Virus record (IMG/VR): IMGVR_UViG_3300037208_000028
Location: 1 to 34,024 of that record
Source: a virus
Direction: 5' to 3' (one strand)
Length of the DNA: 34,024 nucleotides
The translations under genes were made by a program, and so were the position numbers. Under the pieces are notes generated by a model, which saw only the letters and a list, made by a program, of their open reading frames with translations, was not told the origin of the DNA and did no database searches. This document shows, piece after piece, positions 28,006 through 34,024 of the stretch. Numbering within the stretch: the first letter of the stretch is position 1; each line of letters opens with the position of its first letter.

Positions 28006-29826
28006 TTATTCCGGCACAAAATCCCGGTCTTTTTTCTTTCTCGACGGCATACCGCGCTCTTTCTTACCTTCCAATACCGCAAGCGCATCCGGGTCATACC
28101 ACTCGCCGTTCATCTCCATCTTGCCGCCCCTGTAAATCTTGTAGAGACACTCATAGCCCCGTGGGTGCTGGATAACCCCTGTCCAGTTCTTGGCAACGGT
28201 TATCCGGCAGACGTTCCCGATACCAGCCCTTCGTTCCAGGTTGACCGCGAGACGCGCCTTCTCAAGCGTTCCCTCGCCGCCTACAGCCCATTCTTTGTAG
28301 CTCCGTTTCTGCATGACAATCAGGAGCACGCCGCCCATGAGCCGGTCAAACACCCGCTTGATGTCCTCAACTACGGCGTAAGCGTCGGTCCCGACTTCCA
28401 AAAAGTCGATGATGTTGAAGCCGTCAGGGTCTATAAAATCCTCGAAGCGGGAAGCGCGTTCAATCCAGGTGATTTTTCTCCATTCGGACAGGCGGGCATC
28501 GGGAAAGAGGACAAGCCGGGCCTCAAGTTCTTCCGGCCCCATCTCGGAATTGAAATAGGTGACGTGTATCCGGGCCCGGTTCGCATACGCGGCATTGAGG
28601 GCAAACGTGGTCTTTCCGGCGTCCTTTTCTCCGGCGCACATGACGATGTTGCGCGGGTAAAGATTAACAAGGGTGTGGAGGTTAAAGGGAAGATGGATAC
28701 TCACCCGGTCTCGCTTAGGCATCCCCAAAATCATTATCTGTGGATTCTTGTCCACGGGCCGGAAAATCCCGTGCTTCCGGCCTACCCATACGATTACTCT
28801 CTTTGCGGCCATTTCATTGAGGATAGAGACGCTTTCCTGCCGCTCGGTGATGGTCTTGACGTCATACCAGGAGTGGAGCGCACCTATCGACGTTTCTCCG
28901 GTGAGTTCCCCGACGTACTTTTCCACGAGGGGGCGCAGGTCCCGCATGATAAACGGGGTCATTGCGTCATTTCCGCTTATTTTTTCCCGTGCTTCCGCCC
29001 ATTTTCGCCCCTGGCAGGACCCATGAAAACATTGATACGAGAGTTTCCCCGACTCACCCTGTACTATCGCCGCCTCATTCTCCCGGCCCTTCTCTGTGTG
29101 ATTTTCATCGAAGAGGCAGAGCTTCAGGCAGAACATCGTGGCGGTCCCTTGCGGTTTTACCTTCACAACCGGGACTTTATATTGCTTCAGATACCGGCGC
29201 ACATCTATCCGTTCTTCCGACTCTATACCCATGTCCGCAAGGCGTTCCGGCTCTTCCGGCAGTTCCCATTCCTTGAAGTCGTCGAGGCTGTAGGTGTTGC
29301 CGTTAAATTCTTCTATGTCAACGCGCCGTGGCGGGTCATACTTCCAGTTCCTTGACTCGGGGGCGCGGAGTACCCGAGCTATTTCCGCCGCTTTTATGTC
29401 GGCCTTCAGGCGGGGAACAAGCCCTTTTAATATCCGTTCCACCCTTGCGAGGTCAACCGTAGGCTTATCCAAAAACCAGTACAGATGATACCCGCCCCCG
29501 GTGCTTATCAGCAAGGACGGTGAATGGTCGAATGTCGCCACAATGCCGTCGGCTTCGGCCTTCCCTTCCTGAAGGTCTTTGAAGTCAATGTCCGCCCATA
29601 GGCAGTGGGCCTCTTTCACGTTTTCCTTCGCCCCGGCCTTCCCTTCCCGGCCCAACACGCCAAAATAGACGTTCTGCTTATCAGCAATACCGCCGTCTAT
29701 AAACGCTTCTAGGGCCGCCTTTTCCCGGCTGAATAGCTGACGTTTGCTCGGCAGCAGGCGTATTTCCAAGTCGTCGGACAGGCGGGTGAGCCAGTCAGAA
29801 AGCCATATCGTCAGGTCGCTGCTCAT
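28006..29826 (-). CDS. Primase-helicase: RepB/PrimPol-like N-terminus, zinc region, RecA-like C-terminus
   Basis: A 606-residue replication protein; ATG at 29826 is four bases after the upstream stop. Residues 75-120 hold CLWADIDFKD and LLISTGGGYHLYWFL, the catalytic Asp pair and nucleotide-binding region of archaeo-eukaryotic-type (RepB/PrimPol) primases. A Cys/His set at about 233-271 (MFCLKLCLF ... YQCFHGSCQG) is a likely zinc ribbon. Residues 399-406 (GEKDAGKT) form a Walker A of a RecA/AAA_25-like helicase, followed by TYFNSEMGPEELE and GVLLIVMQKR as Walker B region. Both activities in one protein indicate that the phage primes and unwinds its own DNA. Confidence 0.82.
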   Translation of the reverse strand: MSSDLTIWLSDWLTRLSDDLEIRLLPSKRQLFSREKAALEAFIDGGIADKQNVYFGVLGREGKAGAKENVKEAHCLWADIDFKDLQEGKAEADGIVATFDHSPSLLISTGGGYHLYWFLDKPTVDLARVERILKGLVPRLKADIKAAEIARVLRAPESRNWKYDPPRRVDIEEFNGNTYSLDDFKEWELPEEPERLADMGIESEERIDVRRYLKQYKVPVVKVKPQGTATMFCLKLCLFDENHTEKGRENEAAIVQGESGKLSYQCFHGSCQGRKWAEAREKISGNDAMTPFIMRDLRPLVEKYVGELTGETSIGALHSWYDVKTITERQESVSILNEMAAKRVIVWVGRKHGIFRPVDKNPQIMILGMPKRDRVSIHLPFNLHTLVNLYPRNIVMCAGEKDAGKTTFALNAAYANRARIHVTYFNSEMGPEELEARLVLFPDARLSEWRKITWIERASRFEDFIDPDGFNIIDFLEVGTDAYAVVEDIKRVFDRLMGGVLLIVMQKRSYKEWAVGGEGTLEKARLAVNLERRAGIGNVCRITVAKNWTGVIQHPRGYECLYKIYRGGKMEMNGEWYDPDALAVLEGKKERGMPSRKKKDRDFVPE

Positions 29827-29830
29827 CGCC

Positions 29831-30454
29831 CTACTCTCTCCCTCTTTGCTTTTTAAGTCGATATCTATTACCACCTTCTAAAACCTTAACAAAATTTCCA
29901 GGACAGATAAGCCATCCTATATCCGCCTTCCACCCATCCCTTCCTTGTCCCAGCAGGAATGGACAGTCACTTTTTACCCACGTAAAAAACCTTGTCCAAA
30001 AGTCTAAATCCTGATGTTCCTCTGACTCCTTCCAGCGAGTCGCCAAGTGCTTTTTTCTTACTCCATTCCAGTAGACGCTGTAAGGTTCTCTCACTCTGGC
30101 CATCATGGGGAGTATCTCGTGATACAGTTCTATAATTTTTTCATGAGGACAAGGTGGTCTTTTTACGTCGGCTGACTCCTCAGCAGACATAGAATCTTTT
30201 ACTAAAGATTCTTCTAGAAAAGAAATAGGAATAGGAAGAGGGGCCGTTACTGTGCCGTTACTTTTGTGTTTCTCTCTGTAACGCTGTTGACGAATTGCGT
30301 TGTCATTCCTGTCTTTTGCTTCTCTATACATCCGCCTGTTACGGAGCGTTACTTTATTGGGACATTCCGTTACGGCGTAACAAAAACGTAACGCTGCGGC
30401 CTCTTCCAAAAAGTCGCAAATTAGGAGGCAGGGTGCTCTAAGCGCTTCCATCAT
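29831..30454 (-). CDS. Replication protein O / DnaT-like, possibly lacking the DNA-binding domain
   Basis: A 207-residue protein. The basic middle (NRRMYREAKDRNDNAIRQQR) and the C-terminal block (PHEKIIELYHEILP, RVREPYSVYWNGVRKKHL, RWKESEEHQDLDFWTRFFTWV and GWKADIGWLICPGNFVKVLEG) are the standard linker and C-terminus of lambda-O-like or DnaT-like phage replication initiators. Relatives usually have about 100 more residues at the N-terminus with a winged helix; here that part is only MMEALRAPCLLICDFLEEAA. It directly precedes the primase-helicase. First gene of the leftward replication set. Confidence 0.65.
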   Translation of the reverse strand: MMEALRAPCLLICDFLEEAAALRFCYAVTECPNKVTLRNRRMYREAKDRNDNAIRQQRYREKHKSNGTVTAPLPIPISFLEESLVKDSMSAEESADVKRPPCPHEKIIELYHEILPMMARVREPYSVYWNGVRKKHLATRWKESEEHQDLDFWTRFFTWVKSDCPFLLGQGRDGWKADIGWLICPGNFVKVLEGGNRYRLKKQRGRE

Positions 30455-30521
30455 CCTTCATTTTTGCATAGTCGGGGGAAAAAGTGAAGGAAATTTTTTA
30501 TTTTGGCACGTCGCTTTTTTC

Positions 30522-30551
30522 TTGACAAATGCGCAAAGTGGCGTGTATACT
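30522..30551 (+). promoter_or_regulatory. Promoter for the 30605-34024 rightward genes
   Basis: TTGACA at 30522-30527, then 18 bp, then TATACT at 30546-30551, preceded by TG (extended -10). The first gene starts at 30605 behind GGAGG. This is a strong host-type promoter; the leader is about 45 bases. I find no clear promoter for the opposite gene in the remaining gap (30455-30521). Confidence 0.78.
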
Positions 30552-30604
30552 TGTTTCGTGACTACAGATAGATAGCACACATTCTCAAAACGGAGGTAGT
30601 AATC

Positions 30605-30769
30605 ATGCAGACATTGACACTCGACATGGCTGACGACATGCACCGCACCTTAAAGGCGATGAGTCGGGAAACGGAAACCCCAATGGCCGAGATTGTGCGG
30701 TCGGCAGTCCGGGCGATGTTCCGGTCGGAAGAGAGGAAGAAGGCCCGGAAGGAAGACAGGCCCAAATAG
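30605..30769 (+). CDS. Ribbon-helix-helix DNA-binding protein (54 aa)
   Basis: CGGAGG precedes the ATG at 30605. The sequence MQTLTLDMADDMHRTLKAMS, RETETPMAEIVRSAVRAMFR has the Arc/CopG form: a short beta strand (MQTLTLD), helix A (ADDMHRTLKAMSRE), turn, helix B (PMAEIVRSAVRAMFR), then a basic tail (SEERKKARKEDRPK). Such dimers bind operators through the strands. As the first gene after the strong promoter it may repress its own operon. It could also be the antitoxin-like half of a pair, but no toxin follows. Confidence 0.82.
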   Translation: MQTLTLDMADDMHRTLKAMSRETETPMAEIVRSAVRAMFRSEERKKARKEDRPK

Positions 30770-30778
30770 GGGGGGGAG

Positions 30779-31189
30779 ATGAGTGATATTCGGAGGCTGC
30801 TTCTTTGGTCAGGGAAAAACGGATCGGCCGCATTGGTTTTGGGGTTAGGAGCGGCAGCGCTTATCTTGCTGCTCTCCGCTTGCGGTACAACGGAAACGGG
30901 CGTCTGCCGACACAACGCCCTCTATTGCGCCCATGTGCTGGACGAGACCACCCAGTGCGAGTTGGTTTGTGGGGTCACCACCGTGAACAGCAATCACTGT
31001 CAGGCGAGATGTCTTATCAATCAGAGGGCCGAGTGGATCGTCTGGCGCGGGGGTTACTGTCTGCCCGGATCGCAGGAATATCAGTTTCAGAAGGGCCTGA
31101 GTCGCCCGTTCTCTGTCGCTGAGGCGGTGGTTTATCTGGAGCGGTGGAATCCCAACATCGCAAGGAAGGTGTCGCATAATGAGGAATGA
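30779..31189 (+). CDS. Lipoprotein with transglutaminase-like C-H pattern
   Basis: A 136-residue protein. Residues 17-34 are hydrophobic and end in the lipobox L32-S-A-C35, so it should be exported and lipidated after a 17-residue charged lead. The mature part reads GTTETGVCRHNALYCAHVLD, with C43 in a GxCRHxAL context like transglutaminase-type cysteine enzymes, and a later H73 (SNHCQARCLINQRAEWIVWR) in the position of the catalytic His followed by a Trp block. The third residue of a triad is not clear. Seven mature Cys could form disulphides. GGGGGGGAG precedes the ATG. Phage lipoproteins often block superinfection; no target is known here. Confidence 0.55.
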   Translation: MSDIRRLLLWSGKNGSAALVLGLGAAALILLLSACGTTETGVCRHNALYCAHVLDETTQCELVCGVTTVNSNHCQARCLINQRAEWIVWRGGYCLPGSQEYQFQKGLSRPFSVAEAVVYLERWNPNIARKVSHNEE

Positions 31190-31370
31190 AACTCTTACTC
31201 TTCGCCGTTTCCCCGTCTCGGTGGCCGATGCGTACCGGCGGCTGGCGCGAGACAAGGGAATAGACCTTAACACGGTCCTCAAAGCAGCGCTGATTATTTA
31301 CGCGGATGAGCACCACCTGGCGCCTGCTGCCCCGCCACGGTTCCGGCTCGTCGCTCCCCGGGAGCTATGA
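31179..31370 (+). CDS. Second ribbon-helix-helix-like protein (63 aa)
   Basis: Starts inside the end of the lipoprotein gene (11-bp overlap) behind GGAAGG. The layout is a short strand (ETLTLRRFPV), helix A (SVADAYRRLARDKG), turn, helix B (LNTVLKAALIIYADEHH), then a Pro-rich tail ending LVAPREL. This is the RHH form, with basic residues in the strand. With the protein at 30605 it flanks the lipoprotein. DNA binding is likely; the operator is unknown. Confidence 0.62.
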   Translation: MRNETLTLRRFPVSVADAYRRLARDKGIDLNTVLKAALIIYADEHHLAPAAPPRFRLVAPREL

Positions 31371-31471
31371 TGGACGATTGGGGGCTTGATTTCTTCATGG
31401 CCCTTGTCGTCGGGGTACTGGCTGCCGGGTGCTGGCTGATCGCAACACTGATCGATTTTGCGACGCGCTAA
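31367..31471 (+). CDS. 34-aa membrane protein
   Basis: ATG at 31367 overlaps the previous stop (ATGA); TAA at 31469-31471. An acidic start (MMDDWGLDFF) is followed by one membrane helix (MALVVGVLAAGCWLIATLI) and DFATR. The coupling and the following RBS of the next gene (AGGGGGT) support expression. No family is recognised. Confidence 0.5.
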   Translation: MMDDWGLDFFMALVVGVLAAGCWLIATLIDFATR

Positions 31472-31481
31472 AGGGGGTAGA

Positions 31482-32360
31482 ATGAAAAAACAGCTGTTGT
31501 ATAAAGTCCTCAAAGACGGTCGGTCCGCACACGGGGGTGCCCTAGAATGGTCGCTCCCTTCCGCCGGTACGCCCGGCAACTGGCATACCTTTGAAGGCGA
31601 ACTGTCTATCTGCTGGCGAGGGATACACCTGACCAAAAAGCCGCTTCGCTGGTATGTGTGGGGTTGCACGTGTTATCTGGCCGAGGCTAAAGGCATCCAC
31701 GAATGGGAAGATGATAAGTGTGTCTGCCGGTCGGCGCGGCTCTTGGAAGAAGTGCCTCATCCTCAGTGGTGGCTCGACGCTATCGGCTTTGTCGAATCAC
31801 TCAAGAACATGGAGTGGTTCGACAACCACGGCGAGATAGACCCGAAGTGGAAAATGTTTGATACCTGGGGTGCCGCCTGGGGTGCCGCCTGGGATGCCAT
31901 CAGGGATGCCGCCTGGGATGCCGCCAGGGATGCCGCCAGGGGTGTCGTCAGGGATGCCGCCAGGGATGCCGCCAGGGATGCCACCAGGGGTGCCGCCAGG
32001 GGTGCCGCCAGGGGTGCCGCCTGGGGTGCCGCCTGGGGTGCCGCCTGGGGTGTCGTCAGGGGTGCCGTCAGGGGTGCCGCCAGGGGTGTCGTCAGGGGTG
32101 CCGCCAGGGATGTCGCCAGGGATGCCACCTGGGATGCCGCCTGGGGTGTCGTCAGGGGTGCCGCCAGGGATGCCGCCAGGGATGCCGCCAGGGATGCCAC
32201 CTGGGATGCCGCCCTAAAAGCAACATTCATCGTCACGGCTGACCTCAAGATAGAAGACAAGCACCGCACGTTTGTCGATGAAATGTGGCATATCCTGGCC
32301 GCCGGTTACGGGTATTTCGGAATGGTCGAGGGCGTCCATTATGTTTACAGGAAGCCATAG
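31482..32360 (+). CDS. DUF7666-like protein with 29 tetrapeptide repeats
   Basis: A 292-residue protein starting at the ATG at 31482 behind AAGGGGG; an earlier in-frame ATG lacks an RBS. The N-terminal part (about 1-90; [47 protein letters not shown]) matches my memory of a phage domain listed as DUF7666, of unknown function. Residues 129-244 are 29 uninterrupted tetrapeptides [WR]-[GD]-[AV]-[AVT], coded by 12-bp units; they should form one long helix with a Trp/Arg stripe. The C-terminus ([20 protein letters not shown]) is ordinary. The same kind of repeat tail recurs in other phages, which suggests it has a use, perhaps a rod or nucleic acid contact. Confidence 0.7.
   Translation: MKKQLLYKVLKDGRSAHGGALEWSLPSAGTPGNWHTFEGELSICWRGIHLTKKPLRWYVWGCTCYLAEAKGIHEWEDDKCVCRSARLLEEVPHPQWWLDAIGFVESLKNMEWFDNHGEIDPKWKMFDTWGAAWGAAWDAIRDAAWDAARDAARGVVRDAARDAARDATRGAARGAARGAAWGAAWGAAWGVVRGAVRGAARGVVRGAARDVARDATWDAAWGVVRGAARDAARDAARDATWDAALKATFIVTADLKIEDKHRTFVDEMWHILAAGYGYFGMVEGVHYVYRKP
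31866..32213 (+). repeat. 12-bp tandem repeat, 29 units, in frame
   Basis: Units of the form (T/A)GG-G(A/G)T-G(C/T)C-(G/A)(C/T)C in exact 12-bp phase with no interruption, inside the 292-aa gene. Variation is at a few positions only, mostly changing Trp/Arg, Gly/Asp and Ala/Val. Confidence 0.92.
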
Positions 32361-32368
32361 AGGGGACT

Positions 32369-32815
32369 ATGAAAACAGAAGACCTGCTATTTTTTGCTGC
32401 TATGAGCAATGATATATATCGCCGCCCTTGGAATTATGAGGGAAAAACATATGTCACCGACAGGGCCATAATCCTAGTTTTGCCGGAAGTAGGGGGCATA
32501 GTTCCCCATAAGTATCCTCAAATTGCCGCAGAGGTAGCCAAGTGCGTCAAAGGGTATGAAAGGCTGAGTCCTCTATACCCCCTGCCCACCCTGCCAGTGC
32601 CCGCGAATTTCTGCGAGGACTGCGTGCAGTGGTACTATGCCTCCCAGCCTATTGAGTGGGGCGGAATGGATATCGACGCAAAATATATTTTCAAACTGTA
32701 CACGCTCCCCAACTGCCGCCTCAGCAAGACCGGGAAATATGAGCCTCATCATTTTACGTTCGATGGCGGCGAAGGATGGCTAATGCCGCTCAAGGAGGTA
32801 TTCCATGACCTGTAG
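32369..32815 (+). CDS. 148-aa protein, unknown function
   Basis: The ATG at 32369 has GAGGGG upstream; a longer frame from 32285 would start in the previous gene. The protein (MKTEDLLFFAAMSNDIYRRP, then TYVTDRAIILVLPEVGG, FCEDCVQWYYASQPIEWGG and PHHFTFDGGEGWLMPLKEV) is soluble, with a C-E-D-C pair and a C-terminal beta-like region. It looks like small phage proteins with a beta-clamp-like or DUF domain, but I cannot name it. It overlaps the next gene by 11 bp. Confidence 0.6.
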   Translation: MKTEDLLFFAAMSNDIYRRPWNYEGKTYVTDRAIILVLPEVGGIVPHKYPQIAAEVAKCVKGYERLSPLYPLPTLPVPANFCEDCVQWYYASQPIEWGGMDIDAKYIFKLYTLPNCRLSKTGKYEPHHFTFDGGEGWLMPLKEVFHDL

Positions 32816-33041
32816 AGCCTGCAAATATTTCAGCTACATCCGGCCCGATGGCAGGGTGGAGTGCGCCGCCATGGTAACGGCGGAGAGACCGGCACAATAT
32901 TGCTCCATCTTCGTGCCGAATCCCGAGCTGTTCCCCGGGCGATGGGAGCGGGTGGCCCTTCCTGCCGCGGTGAGGATGGCGGCAGTCGTGGCCGTGGCGA
33001 AAATGGAGAGGCGCAACAGAGACGAAGCGGGGGTGATGTGA
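32805..33041 (+). CDS. 78-aa Cys-rich protein, possible zinc binder
   Basis: ATG at 32805, with AAGGAGG upstream inside the previous gene. The N-terminal half has Cys at 3, 6, 20 and 33 (MTCRACKYFSYIRPDGRVEC, then QYCSIF), a C-x2-C ... C ... C order that could bind one zinc. The second half is Ala/Val-rich (RVALPAAVRMAAVVAVAK) and ends basic-acidic (MERRNRDEAGVM). The N-terminal half resembles small phage proteins with a CxxCxxF start. Function unknown. Confidence 0.6.
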   Translation: MTCRACKYFSYIRPDGRVECAAMVTAERPAQYCSIFVPNPELFPGRWERVALPAAVRMAAVVAVAKMERRNRDEAGVM

Positions 33042-33199
33042 TGAGCCGAGACTACGAAACAGAAACATACCCCGAGGATTTCGAGGAAGCGGTGACGAAG
33101 TACGCCAAAGCTGTGGCGCCCTTCTGGGACTCGACCCGCTTTCCCTGGCAGATCGCCCTGTTCTTCTTCAATCGGGGCAAGGAGGCGGATCATGAGTGA
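33041..33199 (+). CDS. 52-aa protein, unknown function
   Basis: The ATG at 33041 shares a base with the previous stop (TGATG). The protein (MSRDYETETYPEDFEEAVTK, then VAPFWDSTRFPWQIALFFFN and a short charged end) is acidic at first and aromatic in the second half. No motif is recognised. It overlaps the next gene by 8 bp, so it is part of a tight chain. Confidence 0.55.
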   Translation: MSRDYETETYPEDFEEAVTKYAKAVAPFWDSTRFPWQIALFFFNRGKEADHE

Positions 33200-33434
33200 A
33201 GAATGGGCTGTTGGGTATGTCTTGCACTTCTTGGACGGTGGACCGGCAGAAGAACAATTATTGCATCGGGGCAGCAGGAAGGAATGCGACACGATATTTG
33301 ATCATCCGGCACTCGGCGGAGTCGCATATTCCGGCTGCCGACCAGTAAGCGATTGTCAACTGGTTATATGCCCTGTCCCCGGAACAGAGCTTACCCGCGA
33401 GGACTTTCCGAAAGTGGAGGGAGGAAAGAGATGA
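33192..33434 (+). CDS. 80-aa protein, unknown function
   Basis: Starts at ATG 33192 with AAGGAGG upstream. The sequence (MSEEWAVGYVLHFLDGGPAE, GSRKECDTIFDHPALGGVAY, SDCQLVICPVPGTELTRED) suggests a small alpha/beta protein with three Cys. It ends in KVEGGKR with the RBS of the next gene (GGAGGAAAG). The stop overlaps the next ATG. No family is recognised. Confidence 0.6.
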   Translation: MSEEWAVGYVLHFLDGGPAEEQLLHRGSRKECDTIFDHPALGGVAYSGCRPVSDCQLVICPVPGTELTREDFPKVEGGKR

Positions 33435-34024
33435 TGGACATACGATTGCAGCGATTGATTCTTCAAGATTTTCAGGGAGGGACGTTCACGCTTGATGCCG
33501 ACAGCGAGGACGTGAGCGTGTGGGGCGCCAACGCCGCCGGCAAGACTCGGCTGGCAAGCGCCTGGAGCTGGTTACTTTGGTCTCGCGATGCGCTAGGCCG
33601 GGCAGATTTCGAGATCAAGAACCTTGACGCCGAGGGGAACATGGCCCACGGTCTCGATCACAGCGTGGAGGCGCTTCTCCAGATTGATGGCACGCCCACC
33701 ACGTTAAAGAAGGTCTACCACGAAGTATGGACAAAAAGGCGCGGGAGCGCGAAATCAGAGCTCACCGGGAACACAGTGGACCATTTCATCGACGGCGTAC
33801 CCACCAAGGAGAACGAATACAAAGCTCGCATTGCCGAGATTGCCGGGGACGAGGGCGTTTTCCGGCTTCTCACGTCTCCCACCAGCTTTCCCGCTCTCCC
33901 CTGGCAAAAGCAGCGGGGTCTTCTCCTGGAGGTCTGCGGCGACATCTCTGACGCCGACGTGATCGCCTCCGACAGCGCTCTCTCGCCTCTTACCGACCTG
34001 CTCAAGAAATACACGGTCAGCAAG
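33431..34024 (+). CDS. SbcC/Rad50-like AAA ATPase, N-terminal part, truncated by window
   Basis: 198 residues are visible and the frame is open at the right edge. The start MMDIRLQRLILQDFQGGTFT and the Walker A loop GANAAGKTRLASAWSWLLW (about residues 34-52) are those of SMC/Rad50/SbcC-type ATPases; the conserved first strand and the D/E-rich loop follow the AAA_23 family. LQIDGTPTTLKKVYHEVW and SPTSFPALPWQKQRGLLLEV fit the second half of the N-lobe, before the coiled coil. In phages such a protein pairs with an SbcD-like nuclease for recombination, so the next gene should be checked. Confidence 0.85.
   Translation, partial: MMDIRLQRLILQDFQGGTFTLDADSEDVSVWGANAAGKTRLASAWSWLLWSRDALGRADFEIKNLDAEGNMAHGLDHSVEALLQIDGTPTTLKKVYHEVWTKRRGSAKSELTGNTVDHFIDGVPTKENEYKARIAEIAGDEGVFRLLTSPTSFPALPWQKQRGLLLEVCGDISDADVIASDSALSPLTDLLKKYTVSK

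Noticed and set aside
31858-32217. Pro-Pro-Gly-rich (collagen-like) frame in the tetrapeptide repeat
   Set aside because: It is a second frame of the 12-bp repeat, lies wholly inside the DUF7666-like gene, has no RBS and lacks the Gly-X-Y three-residue period.
1-34024. Transposase, insertion sequence or reverse transcriptase (diversity-generating element)
   Set aside because: None of the ORFs shows DDE, HUH or RT motifs, although fibre variability was considered because of the repeats.

Overview
This window is most of the genome of a tailed double-stranded DNA phage, or of a prophage, with a P22-like (podovirus-type) head and neck. The evidence is the order on the minus strand: small terminase, large terminase, portal, scaffold, P22-type coat, gp4-like tail adaptor, gp10-like packaged-DNA stabilisation protein, putative ejection proteins, fibre-like proteins, holin candidate and T4-type lysozyme. 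Both ends are cut inside genes: the lysozyme at the left and an SbcC/Rad50-like ATPase at the right. I see no integrase, no tRNA and no CRISPR array. The coding DNA is GC-rich, genes are Shine-Dalgarno led and mostly joined by ATGA or TGATG overlaps. Several proteins carry Sec or lipoprotein signals, which suggests a Gram-negative host; nothing identifies the host more closely.

Layout. (1) 1-23785, minus strand: the late region. It also carries three modules that are not ordinary structural genes: an AdoMetDC-like / HExxE / ATP-grasp set (2741-5057); a 46-residue membrane protein on the opposite strand with its own near-consensus promoter (5045-5221); and a sugar-modification set of glycosyltransferase, short DegT-type aminotransferase and NeuD/PglD-type acetyltransferase (14222-16133) between coat and tail adaptor. 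(2) 23786-24026: divergent control region. (3) 24027-25332, plus strand: small early-type genes including a pentapeptide-repeat protein. (4) 25443-30454, minus strand: replication and recombination (O-like protein, primase-helicase, RusA), small phage proteins, an AlpA-like regulator, and three copies of a repeat-bearing ORF. (5) 30455-30604: promoter region. (6) 30605-34024, plus strand: two ribbon-helix-helix proteins, a lipoprotein, a tetrapeptide-repeat protein, small unknowns and the SbcC-like ATPase.

The most unusual feature is a dispersed family of hexanucleotide arrays (22, 30 and 35 units of the CGASNN type) at 25705-27188. Each follows an identical 38-bp coding flank and two copies share an identical 27-bp distal flank. 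In two copies the ORF starts on a GTGA overlap with the stop of an unrelated upstream gene, and in the third it has its own Shine-Dalgarno. The arrays encode (Ser-X)n in the coupled frame. Other observations of note are a terminator and an RBS-masking hairpin that share bases in front of the glycosyltransferase gene, and Sec signal peptides on four presumptive virion-module proteins.
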